Assembly (NCBI RefSeq): GCF_040712315.1
Contig: NC_134022.1
Coordinates: 3,534,001-3,598,000 of the forward strand
Length of the DNA stretch: 64,000 bases
Direction of reading: 5' to 3'
Source of the DNA: Castanea sativa
Taxonomy: Eukaryota; Streptophyta; Magnoliopsida; Fagales; Fagaceae
The notes under the pieces are model-generated. The model worked only from the letters and a program-made list of their open reading frames with translations, was not told the origin of the DNA and ran no database searches. This document shows positions 35,673-48,800 of this stretch, in pieces (the first letter of the stretch is position 1; every line of letters begins with the position of its first letter). The position numbers and the translations under genes are program-made.

Positions 35673-36808
35673 ATGGAGTCACCAAAGGCTAATGAAAAAG
35701 AAGAACACACGGTGTTTAAGATAGATAATTTTGGCACACAAGACCTTCTTGTAGAAGGAGAGAGATCCCACTCGCAGGCGTATGTAAACTCTTTGTCTTC
35801 TTGGGAGATGGACACACTCACTGCGCTTTGTGACACCTTCTTGCCTTCCATTGATGTTTCCAACGTTACAAGCAATGACTCTGTTGTCAAATTCTACACC
35901 ACTTCTGCTTCAATGGCTGGCACTCCAGAACGAGTAAGATAACTCATATCCATACCCATATTCATAATTTTTCTAACAATTAGATACATATATGCATGCA
36001 TGCTTAAATTTCATATATTATGCCTTTTTTATTTTATTAGTAATTAAATTGTTACAACAAGTGAAAAAGAGGTTTTGAACCTTGGTTTTCTCTTAAAGGA
36101 GAACAAGCACTGTCGCTGAGCTTGAAGGCTATGGAGGTCTTAGTTTTTATAAAAGAAAAATTTTGCAAAGTTCTTATATATGCAAAAATATGTACAATTT
36201 TTCTGATTTTTGTTTAGACCCATTTGGTAGATATTGATATTAAATATGCATGTAGGTGGGGGGGTTGATAAGTGAGAGACTGAACCACCCAAAGAAGTGG
36301 CTGATCAGAGTGGCGTTATGGGTGTTATCAACTTGGATTGGGACCTTAATACTATGTGGGAAAGCAAGCCTTTCTGGTCAATTTCCATACTTTCAAAGAT
36401 TTTCTCAGGTATCTTGGCAAAAAAGGGAAGAAATAGTGCTTTCATTATCTCTTAGTTATTTTTATCTTCTAAGAATGTTCATCAAGGCCATGAAGATTCT
36501 CACACTCTATGTTTTCTTCACTCAGGTTAGAGCTGGTTTCCCTTTAGAATAATTATTTGGATTTATCATGGTTATTTTATAATTCATTAATTTTGCATAC
36601 AAGCATGCATATATGACTTCATACTTTTATTATATAATTATTTACCATATATGTACATGTATCTATCCATTTTCTCCAAATGTTTACTTTCTTTGTTTAT
36701 ATCTATTATTATCTTATCTTAGTCAATGACTAGAGAATAATAGAATCATGATGTCACCCAAAAATTTATCTGTTATTATAAAAATAAAATAAATAAAAAA
36801 CATATATG

Positions 36809-36865
<57 letters not shown>

Positions 36866-39800
36866 TTTCTGAGGATTTCGACTTCAAACCAATTTCCAAC
36901 CTAACGTTGACGGCCACCAGCTAATCTCTACACTTGCAAAATTATTAATTTGAAAACTATGTTGCCTCACTATAATATTATAAAAATACTTTATTAATTG
37001 GCCGGTGGATAAGGAAATTGCAACAAATGAAGGGAATATTGTAGATTTTTTTTTCTGTCCAAATTTAACAAAAGGGATATAGGTATATATATATAATCCC
37101 ATTATTGTATAAATCTCTAAAAATGATACTATTCAATTAAATTGAATAGTAAACCTCACCGTTTTATATAAGAAATTATTTCTATACCAAAAGGTCATTA
37201 GTAAAGCAAACGTAGGTTGGGAAAAGCCATTAAGATATAGTATCTTAATCTAATAATAATGAGTGGATTTTAGTTAGCTCAATTGATAAAATTGAGCTAA
37301 CTAAAAGGTCATTAGTAAAGCAAACGTAGGTTGGGAAAAGCCTTAGTAAACCTCACCGTTTTATATAAGAAATTATTTCTATACCAAAAGGTCATTAGTA
37401 AAGCAAACGTAGGTTGGGAAAAGCCATTAAGATATAGTCGAGATTTAGTTGTGGAGGAAAGGCTGGAGTTGGAGAGAGTTCGAGGGGAATTAGAAAAAGT
37501 TACTTTGATGGAGGAAATCTGTTGGAAGCAGAAGTCTAGAGTCCTTTGTATTAGAGAAAGAGACAGGAATACCAAATTCTTTCATCGTATAGCTAACTCT
37601 CACAGAAGAGTTAATTCCATTAATAGGCTTATGGTGGATGGAGAATTGTCCTCAGATCAGGAGGCTATAGCAGGTGGTATTTCTCATTTCTATAGGCAGC
37701 TATATGCTGAAACTGTGGCTCATAGACCTTTATTAGATGATGTGGAGTTCTCTTGTATCTCGGAAGAGGATGCAATTTGGCTAGATAGGTCGTTTGATGA
37801 GGAAGAGGTGTATGGGGTGATTAGTGAATTTAAGGGTGATAAGGCTCCTGGCCCGGATGGTTTTTCTATGGCGTTCTTTCAGTCTTGTTGGTGTATTTTG
37901 AAAGCTGAAATTATGGCAGTGTTTCAAAATTTTTATAATCAGGCTGTGTTTGAGAAGAGCCTTAACGCTTCTTTCCTTGTTCTTCTTCCTAAAAAGGTGG
38001 ATGCTGTGGAGATTAAGGATTTTCGGCCTATTAGCTTAGTTGGTGGGATCTATAAGATTATTTCTAAAGTGTTGGCCAATCGGCTCAAAAGGGTGGCACA
38101 TGGGCTTATCTCAAATTCTCAGAATGCATTTGTGAAAGGTAGACAGATTTTGGACTCCTTTTTGATTGCTTCAGAATGTATTGATAGTAGATTGAAGTCA
38201 GGTGTTCCAGGAGTGTTGTGTAAGTTGGATGTGGAGAAGGCATATGACCATGTGAGTTGGGGTTTCTTAATGTATATGCTTCAGCGATGTGGGTTTTCAG
38301 AGAAATGGAGAAAATGGATAATGTGTTGCATATCTACTGTTAAATTCTCCATCCTGCTCAATGGTAGTCCTTCTGATTTTTTTGGTAGTACTAGGGGGAT
38401 TCGGCAAGGGGACCCCTTGTCTCCGTTGCTATTTGATATTGTTATGGAGGGTTTGAGTCGTATGTTGGAAGTGGCTGCTATGACGGTTTTCGAGCTTCTT
38501 CGTAGGTAATACCTTGGTAACTCGGTGATGGTGTCTCATCTTTTGTTTGCTGATGACACTCTTATTTTTTGTGATGCTGATCCATCGCATATAGCGTGTT
38601 TGAGAGCAATCCTGGCTAGATTTGAGGAGGTCTCAGGTTTAAGGATTAATTTGGGGAAATCTGAGTTGGTCCCTATAGGGGTGGTTTACAATATGGATGT
38701 TTTGGTGGGGATGTTGGGTTGTAGGCAATCCTCTCTTCCATTGAGATACTTGGGGCTACCATTAGGAGCTAAGTTTAAGGAGTTGTCAATTTGGAACCCT
38801 ATTCTGGAGAAGATGGAAAGGAGATTAGCAGGGTGGAAGAGGTTGTATCTATCTAAGGGGGGTAAGGTAACTCTTATTAAAAGTACCCTCTCCTCCTTAC
38901 CTACATATTTCCTTTCCCTTATGCCTTTACCTGGGAAGGTGGCAAATCGTATGGAGAAGCTACAACGAGACTTTTTGTGGAGTGGTATTAATGGGGAATC
39001 GAAATTACACTTGGTCAGTTGGGCTCAGGTGTGTAAACCGATGCAGGTTGGAGGGTTGGGTATTAGAAGTTTGAGGAGTTTTAATGTTGCCTTGTTAGGG
39101 AAATGGTTATGGAGGTATGGGTTGGAGACCGATGCTCTTTGGAGGAGGGTTATAGAAGTGAAATATGGGAATGATTGGGGTGGTTGGTGCACAAAAAAGG
39201 TGACCAGTGCTTATGGCGTTAGTTTGTGGAGACATATTAGGAGTGGTTGGATGAGTTTTTCTAAACTAATTCGGTATGATGTAGGGGATGGTACCCGAGT
39301 GAAGTTTTGGAAGCATGTATGGTGCGGAGATCGTACTCTCCAAGAGGCTTTTCCGGAACTCTATTGTATTTGTCGAACAAAGGATTCTTCAGTAGCAGAG
39401 ATTATGTGTTGGTCTGGTGGGAGGATGCATTGGGATGCTAAATTTCGTCGTCCTCCACAAGATTGGGAACAAGAATCTTTTGATTGTTTCATGGATATGG
39501 TTTACTCTTCGACGGTAAGGGGATTGGGTCCGAATCGGTTGTGTTGGAAGCCAGCAAGGAGTAGAGGTTTTGAGGTTCGTGGATTCTATCTTTCTTTTTA
39601 CCCTCATAGCAGCTTATCATTCCCTTGGAAGTTGATTTGGAAATCGAAGGTTCCTCCAAGGGTAGCTTTCTTTTCGTGGGCTGCTTCTTTAGGTAAGATT
39701 TTAACAACAGATAATCTTCGTAAACGCCGCGTGATTGTTCTTAATTGGTGCTACATGTGTAAGAATTGTGGGGAGTCGGTGGATCATCTTCTTCTTCATT

Positions 39801-42800
39801 GCCCCATTGCTTGTGAGTTGTGGTCGTTGGTGTTTTGCTTGTTTGGAATTCATTGGGTTATGCCTCAGAAGGTTATTGAGTTGTTTGAGTCGTGGCAAGG
39901 TAAGTTTGGAAGACATAGAAATATAGAGTTGTGGAGAATTGTGCCTCATTGCGTGTTATGGTGTATTTGGCGCGAAAGGAATGCGAGATGCTTTGAGGGC
40001 TGTGAACGCTCTATTTTAGAGATTAAGTCTTCTTTCTTACACACTCTACTAGATTGGAGTGTGGTTTTTTGTCATTTTTCTTGTTCTTCCATTCCTGTTT
40101 TACTTGATCGTTGTAATCTTGGTTTTTGATTTATGCCCCCATAGTACATTCCCAATGTACTCGGGTTGGCTAGTATTCATTTTTTAATAAAATTTTCTCG
40201 TTACTTATCACAAAAAAAAAAAAGTTAGCTCAATTGATAAAGTCTCTGATGGTTGAATAAGAAATTTAGATGTCTACTCCTGATGATTACTTTTTATCAT
40301 CAGACTAAGACACAGCATAGAACCCACAAAATGGATTAATAAGATACCTTGCTCTCATATATAATAGGTTAAAAGAAAATATCAATCTTGAAGATAATTC
40401 TTTCCAAATCAAAATTATTGATAGGAGCTTTCCAACAGAAATAGAAAAGAAGAATTCTTTGTTACAATCAAAGTAGAGATGTGTATTAATGATTGATATG
40501 TGTTTTTCAACGAACAAAGAATAATCAAAGTAGAAATGTGGACTATTCAAGAAAGTCGATTTCACTATAAATATGGCTATATTGATTTTTTTTATTTTAT
40601 ATATAGAAATAATTACAACATGCTGCTAATTTCGCAGCTCGAACCTTTTTTCCCTAAACCTCCAAGTACTTTATACATGGAAAAGTGTCAATTTAGCTAC
40701 AAAACTTTTGGCATACTGACTATTTATTGATTATGTAGAAAAAGTCATTATTTTATTTTTGAAAACATGTCAATGACCTCTTGGTGTAATGAGTTTGAGA
40801 AAATATAAAACGTACCACAACTTTTTGTGCCACAAGTTTTTTATAACTCTAATGTGAAAAATTGTGATTGATAAAAAAAGTTGTAAATCTATATAAAAGT
40901 GATAGATAATCACTCAGTCTGTCACATCAAAATTAAAATAAATAATTATAATATAAAAATTGTGGTCCGAATGCAATGAGCTCTCTTATTGCCACCACCC
41001 AGAGGCGAGCTCAGATTGTCCAACAACTTAATTTGTCTTCCATCAATTTGGATCAAAAATTTAAATAATAATAATAATAGAGCACTTAGAACAACAATGA
41101 TTAATAAATGTTCTAAGAGCATTCATTAATATTTCTCATAATAATAATAGTAGTAGGACCTGAGTTTAGAAGATATGTCACTGTTAGATTTTTTTTAAAA
41201 AAATAATCTGAATATATGTATCTATTTATCCTTTTATAGAAGTCTCTATTGCCTCTAGAATTGCTAAAAAAAACAAACAAAAAAAGACCCAAAAAAATTT
41301 TAAAATTAAAATAGCAAAACAATTGTCAAAGTAGAAGCCAAAGCCCCACCAGAATGTGTCCAAACTCCAAACCAAGTCCGGGGCAAAAAGTAGTGGGCAT
41401 TAATTTAAGTGAACCAATTTTTCAACAAGTGTTGGTGGCACGTCCTTCAACTGTCTTAATCCATGTATGCATGCCAAACACCTGTACACTTCTCTTCTTA
41501 ATTAAGTTTGCTGGTGCTTTGTATATCTATTTATTAATATTAGAGATTTGTGATACAAATAGTAGAAGGACCTGAGTTTAGAAGATAGGTCACTCTTAGA
41601 TTTTTTTTCAAAAATAATCTGAATATATGTATCTATTTATCCTTTTATAGAAGTCTATATTGCCTCTAAAATTGCTAAAAAAAGCAAACAAAAAAAGACC
41701 CAAAAATAATTTTAAAATTAAAATAGCAAAAAAATTGTCAAAGTCGAAGCCAAAGCCCCACCCAAATGTGTCCAAACCAAGTCCGACCCAAAAAGTAGTG
41801 GGCATTAATTTAAGTGAACCGCTTTTTCAACAAGTGTTGGAGGCACGTCCTTCAACTGTCTTAATCCATGTATGCATGCCATACACTTGTACACTTCTCT
41901 TCTTAATTAAGTTTGCCGGTAGGTTGGATAACTATTTATTAAGAAAAATAATATGTACGCTATATTTTTATAATATTTTTATAATAAATTATAAGTGATA
42001 AGTTGTTATTATTAGGACAAAAAAGTAATCTTAGTGTTAAATTCAAATTTGAACAAGTAATAACTAACCATTTATGTTTTGTTGTAAAAATATTATAAAA
42101 ATATTGTAGACGTAACACCTCCCATTTATTAATATTAGAGATTTGTGATACAAAACTTTATGCTTGCAGCCTTATGCAGTACTTAACCAGGTACTTATGT
42201 ATTACATAGAAAAACAAAATATAAGAATTTCATTATTTTTATTCGAGTATTATTAATGATTGATACTACAAAATTTTATTATATAAGAGTTATAAATTAG
42301 GAGAAATTACACTTTACCATTTTAATCTATATCTCATGTTATACTTTATATCTTAAACTTTTCGAATGCATATTTTATACCCTAAACTATGACTCTTGTT
42401 ACACTTTACATCCTACCATTAAGTTTGTTGTTAATTTGGATGGAAATTCAAAGTTTAGGGTGTAAAGTATAATATGAAGTATAATTTAAGGTGGTAAAGT
42501 ATAATTTATCTTTTGTTTTTAAAGTATTGAGAAGATGAGTAATTAGGTCGTTTCATGTGGTGCCATATTTTTCCATCTAAGTTAATAGCAAACTTAACAT
42601 TGGAGTGCAAAGTGTAACAAGGGTCATAGTTTAAGGTGTAAAAAGTACATTCAAAAAGTTTATGGTACAAAATGTAACATGAGGTATAATTTAGGATGGT
42701 AAATTGTAATTTCTCCTACAAATTAAGGTGTCACCAATAACAAAAATAAATAATAATAATAATAAAAATCATTCAAACATATATTTATTAGGTTATTTTG

Positions 42801-44171
42801 AAATCCACCAATCACATTTAGTATTTTATCCGTTCGTAAACATTTTATAATTAATTATGTGATAGATTTAGCATTTTTCTTAATCCACCACCCAACCCAT
42901 CATCAAAGTAAGAATTCATCACTAATCAATCATATTGAAAAATTACATTCATAAATAAATAAATATTAATGGTCTTTGTGACTCTTTTTTTTTTTTTTTT
43001 TGAAATTTAAGATTAATGGTCTTTGTACCTTAAGAATACTTTTGCAAAGAAGAAAATGTCCTAAGACCAACCTATCATTAAATGCGAGTTGTACGACTAG
43101 CAATTATTCTATTGCTTTGATATATATATATATATATATATATATAATTGTAAGTGCACAATTGCACCTGGACCCAAAGAAGATTATGGGCTCAGGCCCA
43201 ATGAGCCTTAAATAATAAAATTTGTAGAGTGTGAGCTTGAAACCTAGGTTAGAAGTGCGGGAAGCTTGATAACAGGCTTTTATAAACGAATGCAGGTAAA
43301 TAACGAACGATAATTGCAAATGGATTTCATCGGACTCGAGCCGAGGACTACTTCTTTATTATTTTTCTTTCTTTCTTACAGGTTACAATCCTTTATTTCT
43401 TCTCTTTTTCTTTAGAGAGAGAGAGTCAGCGAGAGAGAAAAAGATCAAGATCCTCCCTTTCCTTTTGCATTCCTCCCCCCTTAAATACCCCTTTTTAGAT
43501 GCCCTTTGGGACCCTGACTAGAAGTTTCTGCCCTACTGTTCAGGGGTCACTTCCCCATTAACGTGGCCAGGGAGGTAGGTGCAGAGTCTTTAATACGGAG
43601 GTGGCAGCCTTTGCTCTAGATATTTTCCTTAACACTAGGGTATCGAGAAGGTTCAGGGTTTCCCCCTTTAACCATTAGTCTTTCTAGAGTTGAGGTTTGA
43701 CCTTCATAATGAAACTTTGAATTCTCTAGGGCTTGTCCGAGGAGAAGCTCGTCCTCGGCTGTAACCTCGGACCCTCGGCGTATTGGCCAATTCGTAGAGT
43801 TCAATTCTGAAGCAGGTCGGCCCTTCATGCTACAGTCCAAAGGCCCATATGCCCATTTGGGTCCTTTTACTCCCCACATATATATTGAACAATTAAAAAT
43901 TTTAAGCATATAATTTCCATACGCAAGTTCTACGGATCTTGAATGAAAGTTGGTTTGGTCTTCAAAAAAAAAAAAAAAGTTCTATGGTCTACTTTGAGGA
44001 GGCTGACTTATGGCATTAATACATTAGTCAAGACAATTCAAGAGCAAATACATATGTAAATACATGCACGTACCCATATATGTGTATATATGGGAAAAAC
44101 AAAATACCAATCTCAATTTGTAATAATAGAATAAATTATGACCCTTATATATATACACAAAATTATCCATG

Positions 44172-44217
<46 letters not shown>

Positions 44218-44332
44218 TACTAGTGGGTAGCCTGAGCAATGCATGAGAAAGTTTAAATATAATTTTTTTATACTCTTTATTTGGTCTAAATATGTGAATT
44301 GGTAATTATTAATAGACATTTTTTATGATTAT

Positions 44333-44373
<41 letters not shown>

Positions 44374-45770
44374 GGATAATGATTTGTAAAATTGTGAGGT
44401 TTCAAAAATGTATGTGACATAATAATATGAGGTCAACCAAAGTAAATTGTCTTCAATTTTATATATTGTAGATAAATATATTTTAAAAATAATTATTTTA
44501 ACTAGAATAATTTTCGTCCTTATAAAATTTAACTAGCTTGTAACTCATGCATATACATGGAATACATTCATAAATAAGCATAATTAAATTAGAAACATTT
44601 CACAAAATTATGGTGTGTTTGGATCCCGCTTATTTTGCTAAAATTGAAAACTTATTGCTGAAAATACTGTAGATAAAGGTTAAAATTAGTTGAAATAGTA
44701 CAGTAGGGCCCATGAATAGTAGCAAAAACAAACTGAATAGTAAAATTATTTATTTTCCATCCCAATCCAAATGCACACTTAGACTACAATTAGGAATTAA
44801 TTTTGATTCGATTTGAATTTTAAAATTGTACTTCAACTTAATATAATATATATGATTATATTTTTTCCTTTTTTAATAAATTAACAAAATCTTAATCCAA
44901 ACACACTAAAAGCTATTAAAAAATAAGATTCAAAGAAATCTTAGTGTATTTTTCTTATTTTGTAGATTTTTTTTTTCCTTCTTTTCCTTTTGTAATTTGA
45001 GATGTTACTATAAGCTACAATCTAGAGAATGCACTATCTGCTGCCAAATGCAATAGTAGCTGTAAAACTTACCCATAAGATTTATTTGTGGCTTGAATTG
45101 TTATTGTTTGTATTTACTACTTGCTCATCATAAGCACCACATCAACACCACCAATTGAAAAAGATTACCAAATGATAATATTTTTAAATTAAAAAATAAC
45201 AATAAAAAACTTAAAATCCCAAAAGAAGAGGGCAAACAGGAATGCAAAAAGATTTACCTCAATTGACACCTTAAATATATGATTTATGAAGTTTGTGGGC
45301 CTTTATAACATCTAATTAATGAATATTCATAAAACGTTTACGTGGAGTTGAAGGCTTTATCAAGTTAATTGACTAAAGCCTTGGAGAAGAAGGTTTTAAG
45401 CCAAAGATGGAACAAAAGCAACAAATTCTTTAACAACATTATGAAAGGTAAATGACAGTGTAGAGATTAAAATATAGGAGAGAGAGAGAGAGAGAGGATT
45501 AACTTGGACAACATTCTCAAAATTTTCATACATAAACATTCAAAATTTATAAAACCCATCAAAAGAACAACAACAACAACAACAAAAAGAGCGAGGACTA
45601 ACCTTGTTGGCATTCTTGAATTTTCTAGTACACCTAAAGAACCAAATTCATAGTTTAAAAGGGACAACATGAGAAGTAACTATAATATACCCAAAAAAAA
45701 TGAAAATAATTAACAAAGTTGAAGAGTTGATTTCAAAAACAACACTGGTTCACTCAATAGATGATCACAA

Positions 45771-45827
<57 letters not shown>

Positions 45828-48800
45828 TCTTTAACTTTTAACGTGTTGGACCTCTCAGTTCTCACCATAGTGTAAATTCATGCATTAAATTTTTTTTTTT
45901 TTTTTAAATTGTTCCTCGTATTTTATGTTAAATAACTTATTTGGCACCAAAATTAAGAAAAAAATATTAGAGACACATGACAAAAAATTAAACACGAATT
46001 GAGGATTCTATTTGGATTTTCTTTTAGCTTTGGCTTTATATGTGTGTGTGTGTGTGTGTGTGATGAGCATACAAAATTTGTCTAATTTGCTATAGACATA
46101 AAAATATCCACACACACAAAAACCCAAGCACTTCCCATCAAAGCAATGATTAACCATGATCTTTCATATGATAAAAAATTCCATTATTAACATTATTATC
46201 TTCATAGTGAATTTTTAACAATTTCCCACTCAATGTAAATTACCAAATTGCTTGCTAAAATCTATGAGAAAAAAGATTTCAAGAAGCAAGATGCAAGAGC
46301 AAATTTTACCATATAAAAGAAAATTTAGAGAAAAAAATTGTTCGAGTGCCAACTCAATTTTTTTGAGGGCTCAACTATCAGAAAAATTTAACATATGTAT
46401 TTTATATATTACATGATTTTAGTTTTAAAGAACAACAAACATTGTATCGTAATGATCATTTCTTGTTTAATTAGTTATTCACTTATTTGAGACCTATAAG
46501 ATAGGGGAAATTTATAAAGCAATGTTAAGTTCTGTTTAACTTCTTTATTATAGATCCTTTTTGGGACTTTGGTAACGCCTCCACCTGGGAATATGATTTA
46601 GCTTACCATCCTAGAGAGAGAGGAATTTGATAAAACACCAGGAACTTATTGTTTATAGTTATACTAGGAAGATGTTTTTTATTTTTATTTTTGTATTTTT
46701 AAGGTCTGTTTGGGATCCGCTTATTTTGCTGAAACTGAAAACTTTTTTGCTAAAAGTACTGTAAATAAAGTAAATGTTGGTTGAAATAATATAGTAGGAC
46801 CCATGAATAGTATTAAAAAGTGCAGTAAGACTCATGAATAGTAACAAAAATAAGTTGACAAAAAATAAGCTAGCCAAACATACACTGATGATGATAAACC
46901 GTACAATGACCAATATGCAATTTCTATAATTCTACATTTACAGAAAACTGAAAACAAAAAGTTTAGTACCATTTTTTATGTATATTATGTGTGCGTTTGT
47001 TTAGCACTCGTCTGCGTTGAAGCTGTGTTTGCGTTTTTTTGGCTGGTCCCGTGGCACTGTTCATGTACCAGCCAAAACACAAAATGCGTGAACAGTGTTT
47101 GTAAATAGTGTTTTTCCTTTAAAAAAATATTTTGCTATAGTATTTTCGGCAATAAATTTTCACTTTACAGCAAATAAGTGGTATCCAAACAAAACGTATG
47201 TTTCACTTTAATCCTAGTCATGCCCAAATTAACATGTCCAGGTGGATGAGAAGGATGATAACCTATCATGGAAAGCAATTGGTTATAGTGGACCTGACCC
47301 AGAATTCAAAACCCAAACTGAGCAGTCCAAGTCATTAAAAAAAATTGGATATAAAGAATCTGATGAAGAAGAAGATGGTAGTAAAGAATGGTTTTGGGGA
47401 CCTCTTTACAGAGGCCTCATCAATCTAAAAAAATCACAGGACATGGCTGCAAATATTCTACGTCGACTTGGATTTCCTGTCTCAGTTCTTTCTCAGAAAA
47501 CCAATCCTCCCAGCCTATCTTATCCTTCTTTAATTATCCAATGTGATGCAGTAGTGATTGGTTCTGGCTCAGGTGGTGGTGTTGTTGCTGGTGTTCTAGC
47601 AAAGGCCGGTTACAAAGTGCTTGTATTGGAGAAAGGAAACTATTGTGCCAGGAAAAATCTGTCTCTTCTTGAAGGCCCAGCTATGGATCAAATGTACCTA
47701 TCCAGTGGTTTGTTGGCAACTGATGATATGGGTGTATTAGTACTTGCAGGCTCCACAGTCGGGGGAGGCTCTACAATCAACTGGTCAGCTTCACTTAAGA
47801 CACCCCAGCATGTAATTAATGAATGGTGTGATCGCTATGAACTTGAACTATTCGGCAGTGAACTATACAAAGAAGCTTTGGATGTTGTCTGTGAAAAAAT
47901 GGGAGTTCAGTCCAAATTCCAAGATGAAGGATTCAATAATGCGGTCTTGAGACAAGGTTGTCGAGAATTGGGTTATCCTGTGAAAAACATACCAAGAAAT
48001 TCACCCCCGGATCATTATTGTGGTTGGTGTTGTCTTGGCTGCAAGGATGGAAGAAAGAAAGGCACATCCGAAACATGGCTTGTGGACTTGGTAAATTCAG
48101 GCAATGGTGCAATTCTTCCCGGTTGCGAGGCCATTAAAGTCTTAACCAAGACAATAAAAGGAAGAGACAGGAAGACAGCAACTGGGGTTGCTTTCGAATT
48201 TGAGTACAACGGAGCAAAAGACATTGCTGTGATAGAGTCTAAGGTGACTATAGTTGCGTGTGGCGCCATCAGTACACCTGCATTGTTGAAAAAAAGTGGC
48301 TTGAAGAATGGTAACATTGGTAAGAACTTGCATCTCCATCCAGTGACAATGGCATGGGGCTACTTTCCAGATACACATTTACCCAATGTTTGGCCAGAGG
48401 AAGACAAGAAGAGCTATGAAGGAGGGATAATGACAGCAATGTCTACAGTTGTTGCAAATTTGGATGGGTCTGGATATGGTGCCGTAATACAGACGCCTTC
48501 ATTGCACCCTGGTACATTCTCAATTTTAATGCCGTGGATTTCTGGGACAGATATAAAAAACAGAATGAGCAGGTTTTCTAGGACTGCCCATATATTTGCA
48601 TTGGCAAGGGATAAAGGATCAGGAACAGTGGTTTCACCAAGCTCAATCAGTTACCCAATGGAAGTTGCTGATGAAGAGAGTCTAAAGAAAGGCTTAGAAA
48701 AGATACTGAGGATATTGGCAGCAGCAGGAGCTGAAGAAATTGGGACTCATCACTGCAAAGGAAAGACCTTAAATGTAAAGAAAGTAAGCTCACATGAGTT

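Larger units (their letters stand above)
36526..47241 (+). other. Giant intron 2 of FAO copy 1 (10716 bp)
   Basis: The donor is GTTAGAG and the acceptor ACATGTCCAG. Removing the LINE, solo LTR, MITEs, a local duplication and microsatellites leaves pieces collinear with the 843-bp intron 2 of copy 2, for example AATGTCCTA(A/G)GACCAACCTA at about 43048 and 55157. The intron therefore grew by insertion after the gene duplication. Confidence 0.9.

Noticed and set aside
36723..36917. Short ORFs of Ile-Tyr repeats (also 44024-44319 and 43000-43319)
   Set aside because: They only translate AT microsatellites.
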